Part shown: positions 9,101 to 16,359 of the stretch, in pieces
How positions within the stretch are numbered: the first letter of the stretch is position 1
How the letters are laid out: the number at the start of each line of letters is the position of its first letter
Assembly (NCBI GenBank): GCA_019308905.1
Contig: JAFDHF010000045.1
Span: forward strand, 1 to 48,469
Direction of reading: 5' to 3'
Length of the DNA: 48,469 bases
Source: Deltaproteobacteria bacterium
Lineage (GTDB): Bacteria > Desulfobacterota > BSN033 > WVXP01
Made by a program: the position numbers and the translations under genes
Notes under the pieces: generated by a model
Told to the model about the DNA's origin: nothing
The model's database searches: none
Seen by the model: only the letters and a program-made list of their open reading frames with translations

Positions 9101-9673
9101 ATCGACGCTCTGGCCGGCGGCAGAAAGGCCGCTCTCTCGATCGTTCGATACCTGAGAGGCGAGGATATGGCGAAGGGTCGCGAGATGGAGGGCCGCCGCA
9201 TGAAGTTCGCGTCGGCCAGGATCGACCAGGTGGAAAAAGGGCGGAGAATCGAGGAACCCACCCTGGCCGTGGAAGCACGGGCCGGCAACTTCCAGGAGGT
9301 TCTGCTCCTGCCAGGCGAGGAGGCGATCATCGAGGAAGCCAGGCGCTGTCTTCACTGCGGGGCCTGTTTTCACTGCGACACATGCCTGATCCAATGCCCG
9401 GAGCAAGCCATATCCAAGACCGAAGAGGGCTATACCGTCGACTACGACAAATGCACGGCCTGCCGGGTATGTTTCCTCGAGTGCCCGACCTCTGCCATCG
9501 ACATGCCTGCAGTCGGTGCCTGTGTGGGTTGTGGGTACTGTTTGAAGCGCTTCGAATGTCCTTCCCTGGTCCTTGGAAGAGAGGGGCAGGTGGAGATCGA
9601 CCGCTCGACCTGCGTGGATTGCGGTCTCTGCATCGAAGTGTGCGGCCAGGAGGCGATCGTGCCCATTGGTTGA
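6167..9673 (+). CDS. iorA: IorA-type 2-oxoacid oxidoreductase with inserted GltD/NfnB-like flavoprotein module
   Basis: This 1168-residue protein joins three modules. Residues 1-570 are the alpha subunit of indolepyruvate (arylpyruvate) ferredoxin oxidoreductase, with SYPGTPSSE, WSTNEKV, CPGCPHR and the TPP-binding GDSTFYHSG plus NSTTAMTG. Residues 600-1010 are GltD/NfnB-like: a cysteine-rich helical front (ACPLQVD, GRLCARPCEKIC), an FAD motif VGSGPAG and a second Rossmann fold with GGTDRALD. Residues 1060-1168 hold ferredoxin clusters CLHCGACFHCDTC, CTACRVCFLECP, CVGCGYCLKRFEC and CVDCGLCIEVC; the last two match the usual IorA tail. The flavoprotein is thus inserted inside IorA. ATG 6167 is chosen because AAGAGG precedes it and it matches the family N-terminus; ATG 6128 is an alternative. 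The natural substrate is not shown by sequence. Confidence 0.93.
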   Translation: MPGSEKRVLLGNEAIARGIVESGCHFMASYPGTPSSEILPGVVLFSRENNLDTYIEWSTNEKVAFENALAASYTGKRAAVAMKQVGLNVATDPLMSSAYIGTMGGFVIISCDDPGPHSSQTEQDTRFMAMFAKIPVFDPASPRDAHEMMPLAFELSEKFQIPVLFRPVTRVSHARQTIRFRSISRLERRAHFQRNPQRWSATPRFRFFLHRQLNLKLREIAGEFASMGSVNFVEHGREDAPLGIIAGGICHAMVRDILREMYLQEEIPLLKIGTPYPLPTGTVEAFISHCRNVLILEETEPVIELQILDKSKLRGRLDGTVPAEGEMTPDTVSRILSDLCRGLSIPLPDRPSPGELEQIIGDLGLPLRRPSLCPGCPHRASFYSLKRALPEAIFTSDIGCYTLGMNMDAVDTCHDMGASITFASGLYHAYNQDGLDPPIIATIGDSTFYHSGTQGLLNAVYNGSRFILVVLDNSTTAMTGMQPTPESGLTADGHPGTALSLEELVKGAGVKYVRLVNPYDMKDLVRETRRARRYTKQPDGGVAVLIARYPCITHQPEQLKIRPIKVDIRHLPPPDKDIHPVAGGAVPEALLPVHRDKPAPCTAACPLQVDARGYIALISKGRFDEALALVREKNPFPGITGRLCARPCEKICRRRAVDQPIAIDLLKRFLADREGAAAPRFRPGPKRNEKVAIVGSGPAGLMAAFDLRREGYGVTIFEALPVAGGTMAVGTGRFRLPQGVLDREIEIVRNLGAEIRLNTPVGDGVALKDLRTRGYEAVLLALGAHRADGPGLPGSEAEGVIDSLAFLKRVALKETAPVGSRVVVIGGTDRALDAARTALRLGAREVTILYNRSRRELPAQESEIIQAEKEGVRFRFLSVPTRIATSGGRARGVSFKTAVLGKPTSLGRTRIVSTRGAERTLRADLVITSPAYVPDLSGLEETVALTSWKTIHVDPVTLATTAEGIFAAGDGVTGPKNLIDALAGGRKAALSIVRYLRGEDMAKGREMEGRRMKFASARIDQVEKGRRIEEPTLAVEARAGNFQEVLLLPGEEAIIEEARRCLHCGACFHCDTCLIQCPEQAISKTEEGYTVDYDKCTACRVCFLECPTSAIDMPAVGACVGCGYCLKRFECPSLVLGREGQVEIDRSTCVDCGLCIEVCGQEAIVPIG

Positions 9674-9682
9674 GGGTCACCT

Positions 9683-10267
9683 ATGCGAATCCAGATGATA
9701 ATCTCAGGTGTGGGAGGACAGGGCGTGCTCTTTGCCACACGGATCTTCTCGGTCATGGCCATGACCGAAGGGAATGATCTCATCGGCTCGGAGACCCACG
9801 GAATGAGTCAGCGGGGGGGATCGGTCATTACGCATCTCAAAATCGGTGACTTTGAGAGTCCCCTGGTCGAGAGAGGCAGGGCCGACGTTCTTCTCTGCCT
9901 CGAGAAGAGCGAGGCCTACCGGGCCTTGCCCTACATAAGGCAGCGAACCAGAGACAGAGACGGGGGGATCTGCTTTGTCAACGCCCCGGCGGCGGATTTC
10001 CTGGACGGACGGGTTTCCCGCTATCTCGAGGAGAAAGGAGTCGAGATCCCGGTATTCCCCGCAGGCGAACTCGCACGGGAGATGGGTTCTCCCAGATCGG
10101 CCAATATCGCCCTCATCGGTTTCGCCTCCGCCCATCCCAGGCTTCCCTTTTCTCCGGAAAGGCTCAGGTCGACCATCGGAGAGATCACACCTCCCGGGTT
10201 CAGAGAGATCAGCCTGAAAATCTTCGACAAGGCCCTCATGGAGGGCCGGAACACCTTCAGATCTTGA
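9683..10267 (+). CDS. iorB: Indolepyruvate ferredoxin oxidoreductase beta subunit (IorB)
   Basis: This is the 194-residue gamma-domain subunit of 2-oxoacid:ferredoxin oxidoreductases, which pairs with IorA to bind CoA and complete the active site. The family opening IISGVGGQGVLFATR is present, as is SETHGMSQRGGSV, which is diagnostic of the IorB group. It starts 9 nt after IorA with GAGGGTC upstream of the ATG and is the last gene of the operon. Its stop overlaps the end of the convergent GNAT gene by 11 nt. Confidence 0.94.
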   Translation: MRIQMIISGVGGQGVLFATRIFSVMAMTEGNDLIGSETHGMSQRGGSVITHLKIGDFESPLVERGRADVLLCLEKSEAYRALPYIRQRTRDRDGGICFVNAPAADFLDGRVSRYLEEKGVEIPVFPAGELAREMGSPRSANIALIGFASAHPRLPFSPERLRSTIGEITPPGFREISLKIFDKALMEGRNTFRS

Positions 10268-10709
10268 GCTCCAGATTGATCATGTCCCCTCGCGTGAACC
10301 CGGCCTTCTTGTAAAACTGGAGCAAATCCCAACTCGACCAGTTGACAAGGGTATGGATCGTCTCAACGCCCTGCTCCTTGAAACACCGGATCACCCGGTC
10401 CAGGAGAGCACTGGCCACACCCCTTCTCTGATAAGCCGGGTCGACGCCGATCGTGTCGACCCAGCCGACCGTATGGGATATCCGGAACTCCCGGCCGCTT
10501 ATCTCTCCCAGGATGAACCCCACAATCCGGCCCTCAGCCTCGGCAACGAACCCCGTGCTGTCGGAGTTATCTCCCCGGAAACGGATCTTTCGCCGCCAGT
10601 AGTCGTATCGCTTCTCTCCAAGGACTTTTTCGTCGATGGCAACAACCGCTTCCAGATCGTCCTCTCTCATGGGCCTGATGCGGATCTCTTCAGAAACACT
10701 TTGAGGCAT
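10257..10709 (-). CDS. GNAT-family N-acetyltransferase (RimI-like)
   Basis: A 150-residue acetyl-CoA-dependent N-acetyltransferase. It starts with the typical IRPMREDD strand-helix, carries GFILGEI on strand 4, and the acetyl-CoA pyrophosphate loop appears as YQRRGVASALL near residue 95. The late motif LLQFYKKAGF is also family-like. The ATG is preceded by GGGAGAA. It converges on iorB with an 11-nt overlap and stands alone, so its acceptor (a protein N-terminus or a small amine) cannot be told from context. Confidence 0.88.
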   Translation of the reverse strand: MPQSVSEEIRIRPMREDDLEAVVAIDEKVLGEKRYDYWRRKIRFRGDNSDSTGFVAEAEGRIVGFILGEISGREFRISHTVGWVDTIGVDPAYQRRGVASALLDRVIRCFKEQGVETIHTLVNWSSWDLLQFYKKAGFTRGDMINLELKI

Positions 10710-10744
10710 CTACTTCTCCCGGGCCGACTCACGAGTTTGTTCCT

Positions 10745-10773
10745 TTTTTAACAAAGTGCCTCCCTTTTGTCAA
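10745..10773 (-). promoter_or_regulatory. Sigma-70-like promoter for the GNAT gene
   Basis: On the minus strand a perfect TTGACA (10768-10773) is followed after exactly 17 nt by TAAAAA (10745-10750, four of six matches). The predicted start of transcription lies about 30 nt upstream of the GNAT ATG. Confidence 0.5.
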
Positions 10774-10861
10774 CTTTCCGTCTCGGGTCTTCCCAGTTCT
10801 GGCAGTGAAGCGGACCCACGCTTTCTGTAACATGGGCAGACTCGAGTCAGCGTTCCGTGTA

Positions 10862-10890
10862 TTGATCCTCCAGGGGAACTCTGGTAAGAG
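10862..10890 (+). promoter_or_regulatory. Weak candidate promoter for adenine deaminase
   Basis: TTGATC at 10862-10867 and TAAGAG at 10885-10890 are separated by 17 nt, just upstream of the ade start at 10915. Both boxes are imperfect. A GTAACA near 10827 and a TGTTAC near 10891 form a spaced inverted pair that might be an operator; this is speculative. Confidence 0.28.
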
Positions 10891-10914
10891 TGTTACATCA
10901 ACCGTGAGGATCCC

Positions 10915-12648
10915 ATGAAGGCAAGCAGGACACCGACCGTAAGGGATCTGACCCAGAGGATCGCTGCAGCCGCAGGCCGGGTGCGAATCGACCTTCTCCT
11001 CAGGGGAGGAAAGATCGTCGACGTTTTCTCAGGGTGCCTCCGTGAGGGGGACGTGGCGATTCACCGGGGCCGAATAGTCGGGTTCGGACCATACAGAGCG
11101 CGGAGAGATATCGACGTCTCAGGCCATATCATCTCCCCGGGCTTCCTGGACGGCCACGTCCATATCGAGAGCAGCCTCGTCACCCCACCTGAATACGCAA
11201 GAGCCGTCGTTCCCCACGGAACAACGGCCGTCATCGCCGATCCTCACGAAATAGCCAACGTCCTCGGAGCCAGAGGCATCCGGTGGCTGGTCAGATCCGC
11301 CCGCAAGAGCCCACTCCGGGTTTTCGTAATGGTCCCCTCCTGCGTTCCCGCCACCCCACTTGAGACATCCGGCTCCTCTCTCTCTGACACCGAGATCCAG
11401 ACCCTCATGGACAACCCCTGGGCTCTCGGCATAGGGGAGGTGATGGACTACCCCGGCGTCGTGGCCGGAGCACCTCCTGTCTTGAAGAAGCTCACCGTTT
11501 CGGCGGGAAAACGGATCGACGGCCATGCTCCCGGCCTCACCGGCAAGAGACTCTCTGCCTATGTCGCCGCGGGAATCACATCGGACCACGAATGTACGGC
11601 CATAGAGGAGGCCCGTGAAAAACTCGCCAATGGCATGATCATCATGATTCGCGAGGCATCCTCGGCCAGGAATCTCGCCGACCTGGTCCCCCTGGTGACA
11701 GGGGAGAACTCCCGCAGGTTCGTACTGGTCTCCGACGACCGGCATCCCCACGATCTTGTCCGTGAGGGCCACATGGACGGAATCCTTGCAAAGGCGGTCC
11801 GCCTGGGCCTCGATCCGATCACGGCCATACGGATGGCAACCCTCAATCCGGCAGAGTACTTCGGGCTCCACGACATGGGCGGTATCGCCCCTGGATATCT
11901 GGCCGATCTTGTAGTCCTCGAGAACCTCGAGGATTTCCAGGTGCGATGGGTCATCCACGGGGGGGAGCCGATCGTGGAAAACGGCATGGTACGACAGGAG
12001 GCATTCCCCTCCAAGCTCCCTCCCCTCGCAAATTCCGTTCACCTCTCGAGGGTGAAACCCGAGGACCTGCGGCTCAAAGCCCGCTCAAAGAGGGTGAGGG
12101 TAATTGAGATCGTACCTGATCAGATCGTCACCGGAGGATCGATAGAATCGGTCCCGGTGACAGGGGGCTTTGCTCTGGCTGACCCTGAAAGGGATCTTCT
12201 GAAAATCGCCGTCCTAGAAAGACACCACCGGTCCGGCAGGATGGGTAGGGGATTCGTAAGGGGTTTCGGCCTGAAGCAGGGAGCCATAGGATCTTCCGTG
12301 TCCCATGACTCCCACAATGTCATCGTCGTGGGAGCGGACGACGGGGACATGGCCCTGGCCGTAAACGAGATCCGGCGGATGAAGGGAGGCATGGTGGCTA
12401 CGGCCGAGGGCCGCGTATTGGACGCCCTCCCCCTTCCCCTTGCCGGGCTTCTCTCCGATCTGCCCGTGGAAAGGGTGGAAGACAAGCTCATCCGCCTCCA
12501 GGCCGAGGCCGCCCGTCTGGGATCCACGCTGGCAAACCCCTTCATGACCCTCTCCTTCATGGCTCTCCCCGTGATTCCCCGCCTCAAGATGACCGACAGA
12601 GGGCTGGTGGACGTCGAGGCCTTTCAGATCATCGATGTCTTTGTCTGA
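10915..12648 (+). CDS. ade: Adenine deaminase
   Basis: Adenine deaminase of the amidohydrolase superfamily converts adenine to hypoxanthine and ammonia in purine salvage. Metal-binding HVHIESS near residue 80 and the DPHE segment near residue 110 are present, with a later GHAPGL histidine site, the SDHE motif and SDDRHP. The C-terminal adenine deaminase domain contains the family segment SHDSHN. At 577 residues it has the usual length for Ade. The ATG lies after a GTGAGG ribosome site. Its 3' end overlaps queH by 25 nt, convergent. It appears to be monocistronic. Confidence 0.95.
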   Translation: MKASRTPTVRDLTQRIAAAAGRVRIDLLLRGGKIVDVFSGCLREGDVAIHRGRIVGFGPYRARRDIDVSGHIISPGFLDGHVHIESSLVTPPEYARAVVPHGTTAVIADPHEIANVLGARGIRWLVRSARKSPLRVFVMVPSCVPATPLETSGSSLSDTEIQTLMDNPWALGIGEVMDYPGVVAGAPPVLKKLTVSAGKRIDGHAPGLTGKRLSAYVAAGITSDHECTAIEEAREKLANGMIIMIREASSARNLADLVPLVTGENSRRFVLVSDDRHPHDLVREGHMDGILAKAVRLGLDPITAIRMATLNPAEYFGLHDMGGIAPGYLADLVVLENLEDFQVRWVIHGGEPIVENGMVRQEAFPSKLPPLANSVHLSRVKPEDLRLKARSKRVRVIEIVPDQIVTGGSIESVPVTGGFALADPERDLLKIAVLERHHRSGRMGRGFVRGFGLKQGAIGSSVSHDSHNVIVVGADDGDMALAVNEIRRMKGGMVATAEGRVLDALPLPLAGLLSDLPVERVEDKLIRLQAEAARLGSTLANPFMTLSFMALPVIPRLKMTDRGLVDVEAFQIIDVFV

Positions 12649-13196
12649 CGCCTGCCCCTCCCGAGGTACCTCTCCTTCTCGCTGTAGATACACCCGCAGT
12701 ACTCCTGGCGGTAGAGGCCGATTCGCTTCGACTCCTCGATCCCTTCCCTCCATCCAACACGAAAGTCCTCGTAAGCAAAAGGGATCCCGAATCTCCTGGC
12801 CGCGCTCTCTCCTATCTCTCTGATCAATTCGTGCTTCTGCTGCTTGCTGTAGAGAAGGGTGGTAGTGAAGCCGCCGAAACGCCCTTTCTTGGCCATCTTG
12901 GCCGTCGCCTCGAGACGCCGGTTATAGCAGTAGGCACAGCGGTTCTCCTCGCGGAAAACCACGTCTCTTATGAAACCCTCGACGTCATACTCGTCCCGGA
13001 TGATGAGTCGCACCCCTTGAGATCGAAAAAACGCCTCGGCCGCCTCTCGCCGCCTCAGATATTCCTGAAAGGGGTGGATATTGGGGTTGTAGAAGAATCC
13101 AAAGACCTCGCTGTCGGCCTTCTTCAGCCGCCTGAGGGGGAAGATGGCACAATTGGCGCAACACACGTGAAGCAGAACCCTCCTCGTTTCCTCCAT
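12624..13196 (-). CDS. queH: Epoxyqueuosine reductase QueH
   Basis: QueH catalyses the last step of queuosine tRNA modification, reducing epoxyqueuosine to queuosine; it is unrelated to the cobalamin-dependent QueG. Characteristic cysteine sites are visible: HVCCANC at the N-terminus, CAYCYNRR in the middle, and EYCGCIYSE near the C-terminus, which together hold the iron-sulfur cluster and metal site. The ATG at 13196 (minus strand) is chosen over the upstream in-frame start because a strong GGAGGAGG lies just before it, giving 190 residues. It is convergent with ade. Confidence 0.93.
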   Translation of the reverse strand: MEETRRVLLHVCCANCAIFPLRRLKKADSEVFGFFYNPNIHPFQEYLRRREAAEAFFRSQGVRLIIRDEYDVEGFIRDVVFREENRCAYCYNRRLEATAKMAKKGRFGGFTTTLLYSKQQKHELIREIGESAARRFGIPFAYEDFRVGWREGIEESKRIGLYRQEYCGCIYSEKERYLGRGRRQTKTSMI

Positions 13197-13258
13197 ATCA
13201 CCCTCCTCCCCATCAAAACGGAGATAGGCCTCGACCGCTCGTGACAAACAACCAAGGA

Positions 13259-13288
13259 AACCTATCGGATCGATGGTTTCCCTGTCAA
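13259..13288 (-). promoter_or_regulatory. Candidate promoter for queH
   Basis: A perfect TTGACA on the minus strand (13283-13288) is followed after 18 nt by TAGGTT (13259-13264), a weak -10. It is positioned about 60 nt before the queH ATG. Confidence 0.35.
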
Positions 13289-13386
13289 GTCTGCTCTTGG
13301 GCGAGCGGGCGGGGGGATCCCAGGCCGGCGTGTCTCGAAGGGTGGCATAATTTTTCAGATGGTGTAGATTTTATTTTGTAATCTGA

Positions 13387-13392
13387 TAGTAT
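13387..13392 (+). promoter_or_regulatory. Candidate -10 box upstream of ppdK
   Basis: TAGTAT lies in an AT-rich patch (about 13345-13395) that contrasts with the GC-rich surroundings, about 43 nt before the ppdK ATG. The block ATCTGATAGTAT resembles ATCTGTTAGTAT upstream of the lipoprotein gene at 32825. No clear -35 box is visible. Confidence 0.3.
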
Positions 13393-13434
13393 TTAGTCCC
13401 TGTGTATACTCTCGAGAGGATAAAGGAGTCTGTT

Positions 13435-16266
13435 ATGGAGAAGATCAAATACGTCTACGATTTTGAAGAAGCCGACGGCAAGAACAAGCAGCTTTTCGGA
13501 GGCAAAGGAGCCGGTCTTGCCGAGATGACCCAGATCGGGCTTCCTGTTCCCCCCGGATTTGTCATCACCACGGAGGCCTGCCGCAAGTACTATGCGAACC
13601 GGAGGAGCCTCCCGGACGGCCTTATGGATGAAATAGTGGAGCATATGAGACGGCTTGAGGACAAGACCGGCAAGGGGTTCGGCGAACCTGACAACCCGCT
13701 TCTCGTGTCGGTTCGATCCGGAGCCGCCATGTCGATGCCCGGCATGATGGATACCATACTCAACCTTGGACTCAACGATCAGGTGGTCGAGGGACTCGCA
13801 AAGGCCACGGGAAACCGACGCTTCGCCTATGACTCCTACCGCCGATTCATTCAACTCTTCGGCAAGATAGCCCTCGGCGTAGAAGACAGCCGTTTTGACA
13901 GGATACTCGAAGAGGAAAAGAAGCGCCGGGGTGCCAGCTTCGACACCGACCTTGATACCGAGGCGCTCATCGAAATCTGCGAGATGTACAAGAAGGCCAT
14001 AAGGGAGGACTCGGGCCAAGAATTCCCCCAGGATCCCTGGGTCCAACTCCGTATGGCCGTCGAAGCCGTCTTCCGTTCATGGATGGGCAAACGGGCCGTG
14101 GACTACCGGAGGGAGTTCAAGATCACTCCTGCCATGGCCAACGGAACCGCCGTCAACATCTGTACCATGGTCTTCGGCAACATGGGTAATGATTCGGCAA
14201 CGGGGGTCAACTTCACGAGGGATCCGGGAACCGGCGAAAACGTGCTCTTCGGCGAATATCTCCCCAACGCACAGGGCGAGGATGTGGTGGCCGGCATAAG
14301 GACGCCGAAACCCATCTCCCAGATGAAACAGGAGATGCCCGAACAGTACAGAGAACTCGAAAGGATTCGTCACATTCTGGAGAAGCACTACCGCGAGGTT
14401 CAGGACTTCGAGTTTACCATAGAACGGGGTAAGCTTTACATGCTCCAGACCCGGAACGGAAAGATGAATGCCGCCGCGACCGTCAAGACATCCTGTGACA
14501 TGGTGAGGGAGAAACTCCTTACAAAGGAGGAGGCCCTCCTTCGCATCAGCCCCGATCACCTGGAACAGCTCCTCCACCGCCGGATCGACCCGAAGGCCGA
14601 GGCGAGGCCCATCGCCCAGGGCATCGGTGCCTCTCCAGGTGCGGCCAGGGGCAAGGCGGTCTTTGATGCCGACCAGGCCGAGCGTCTCGGCCGGTTGGGC
14701 GAGGCTGTCATCCTGGTCCGCGAGGAGACAAAGCCGGAAGACATCCACGGGTTCTTCCAGGCGAGGGGCATACTGACGAGCCGGGGCGGCAAGACCTCCC
14801 ATGCGGCCGTGGTGGCCCGGGGCATGGGCAAGCCCTGTGTAGTGGGCTGCGAGGATATCCAGATAGACGACAGGAACAAGGTCGCCGTGGTCAAGGACCA
14901 TCACCTCCTTGAAGGCGACACCATCACCATCGACGGGGCTTCCGGGGCGATCTATATCGGCGAGGTCCCGACCGTGGACCCGGAGTTCGGCCCCGATTTG
15001 CGGGCAATCCTCAAATGGGCCGACGAGATCCGGGCCCTCGGGGTGAGGGCGAATGCGGACACACCCAAGGACGCTGCCAGGGCCAGGAGACTCGGAGCCG
15101 AGGGGATCGGCCTCTGCCGAACCGAAAGGATGTTCAACGCCCCGGACCGCCTCCCCATCGTCCGCGAAATGATTCTCGCCAATACTGCCAAGCAGAGACA
15201 GGAGGCAATAGACAAGCTCCTCCCCATGCAGAAAGGGGATTTCAAGAAGATCCTCAAGAGGATGCGAGGACTCCCCGTGACGATCCGCCTTCTTGATCCG
15301 CCTCTTCACGAGTTTCTCCCCTCCGTGGAATCTCTGGTTTGGGAGATCGAACGACTCAAGGACGTGCAGAGGAGCCTCAGGGAGATGGAGACTTTTCCGG
15401 ATTCGGTCAAGGTGATCGTGGAGCCCTCTCTCCGGAAGTACATCCCCAAGATCGAACACGTGATGGAGGAACTCTCCGAGATAAGGGAGAGGGAACTTCT
15501 GGATGAACTGATCAAGAAGAAGGAGGAGATCCTCCAGAAGGTGCGTGAGACGGCAGAGGTCAACCCAATGCTCGGCAACCGGGGGGTACGCCTGGGTATC
15601 AAGTATCCCGAGATCTACAAGATGCAGATCAGGGCCATTCTGGAGGCCTCGGCGGAGTTGATCAAGGAAGGGGTCGACATCCACCCTGAGATCATGGTCC
15701 CCCAGGTCTGTACCGCCCAGGAATTGAAGCAGGTCCACAAGTGGCTGGTGGCTATCCAGAAATCCGTCGAAAAAGAGAGGGGAGTCTCTGTTCCGGTTCA
15801 GTTCGGAACAATGATCGAGGTGGTTCGAGCCTGTATGCGCGCCGGGCGGCTGGCCGAGGTGACCGATTTCTTCTCTTTCGGGACCAACGATCTCACCCAG
15901 GCCACCTTCTCCTTCTCGAGAGAGGATGCCGAGAACAAGTTCCTTCCTCTGTATAACGAGATGCAGATCCTCATGGACAACCCCTTCGAGGTCCTGGATA
16001 TCAAGGGTGTGGGGCGGCTCATGAAAATCACCATGGAATGGGGCAAGAAGAGCAACCCCAATCTCAAGGTGGGCATCTGCGGCGAGCACGGAGGCAATCC
16101 GAGAAGCGTCGAGTTCTGCCATACCCTCGGGCTCACCTACGTGAGCTGTTCTCCTTACCGCGTCCCCATCGCCCGACTCGTGGCCGCTCAGGCCAAACTG
16201 AAGGAGATGAAGAGGGACAAGGCCGAATTGGAGGATCCTGACTACCCGTTCAATATCTTCTTCTAG
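13435..16266 (+). CDS. ppdK: Pyruvate, phosphate dikinase
   Basis: PPDK interconverts pyruvate, ATP and phosphate with PEP, AMP and pyrophosphate, a gluconeogenic or PPi-saving glycolytic step common in anaerobes. The N-terminal ATP-grasp begins GGKGAGLAEMTQ, the phospho-histidine swivel has SRGGKTSHAAVVARG, and the PEP/pyruvate barrel ends with GICGEHGGNP holding the catalytic cysteine. The ATG at 13435 follows AAGGAG. At 943 residues it exceeds the common 870-900. The extra length lies mainly at 15320-15560, where about 80 residues of charged helix sit between HEFLP and NPMLG; the well-studied clostridial enzyme has about 30 there. The gene stands alone with its own AT-rich promoter region. 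Confidence 0.96.
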   Translation: MEKIKYVYDFEEADGKNKQLFGGKGAGLAEMTQIGLPVPPGFVITTEACRKYYANRRSLPDGLMDEIVEHMRRLEDKTGKGFGEPDNPLLVSVRSGAAMSMPGMMDTILNLGLNDQVVEGLAKATGNRRFAYDSYRRFIQLFGKIALGVEDSRFDRILEEEKKRRGASFDTDLDTEALIEICEMYKKAIREDSGQEFPQDPWVQLRMAVEAVFRSWMGKRAVDYRREFKITPAMANGTAVNICTMVFGNMGNDSATGVNFTRDPGTGENVLFGEYLPNAQGEDVVAGIRTPKPISQMKQEMPEQYRELERIRHILEKHYREVQDFEFTIERGKLYMLQTRNGKMNAAATVKTSCDMVREKLLTKEEALLRISPDHLEQLLHRRIDPKAEARPIAQGIGASPGAARGKAVFDADQAERLGRLGEAVILVREETKPEDIHGFFQARGILTSRGGKTSHAAVVARGMGKPCVVGCEDIQIDDRNKVAVVKDHHLLEGDTITIDGASGAIYIGEVPTVDPEFGPDLRAILKWADEIRALGVRANADTPKDAARARRLGAEGIGLCRTERMFNAPDRLPIVREMILANTAKQRQEAIDKLLPMQKGDFKKILKRMRGLPVTIRLLDPPLHEFLPSVESLVWEIERLKDVQRSLREMETFPDSVKVIVEPSLRKYIPKIEHVMEELSEIRERELLDELIKKKEEILQKVRETAEVNPMLGNRGVRLGIKYPEIYKMQIRAILEASAELIKEGVDIHPEIMVPQVCTAQELKQVHKWLVAIQKSVEKERGVSVPVQFGTMIEVVRACMRAGRLAEVTDFFSFGTNDLTQATFSFSREDAENKFLPLYNEMQILMDNPFEVLDIKGVGRLMKITMEWGKKSNPNLKVGICGEHGGNPRSVEFCHTLGLTYVSCSPYRVPIARLVAAQAKLKEMKRDKAELEDPDYPFNIFF

Positions 16267-16280
16267 GATCCGGGGAGGAA

Positions 16281-16301
16281 TGCCGGCCGGGAGAGCCGGC
16301 A
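16281..16301. terminator. Hairpin between convergent genes (possible terminator)
   Basis: TGCCGGC (16281-16287) and GCCGGCA (16295-16301) form a perfect 7-bp stem with a 7-nt loop, just past the ppdK stop. A second GC-rich hairpin follows at 16323-16345. There is no T-run, so intrinsic termination is uncertain, but the position between two converging genes fits. Confidence 0.4.
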
Positions 16302-16359
16302 GTATCTCTTGCCGGGCAGGTTCGGCCCTCCACGAGAGGGGGCCGGGGGCCCTGTCTGC

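Noticed and set aside
14077-16122. 681-codon open frame on the minus strand
   Set aside because: It is the exact shadow of ppdK; PPDK motifs are intact on the plus strand, and long antisense frames are expected in GC-rich DNA.
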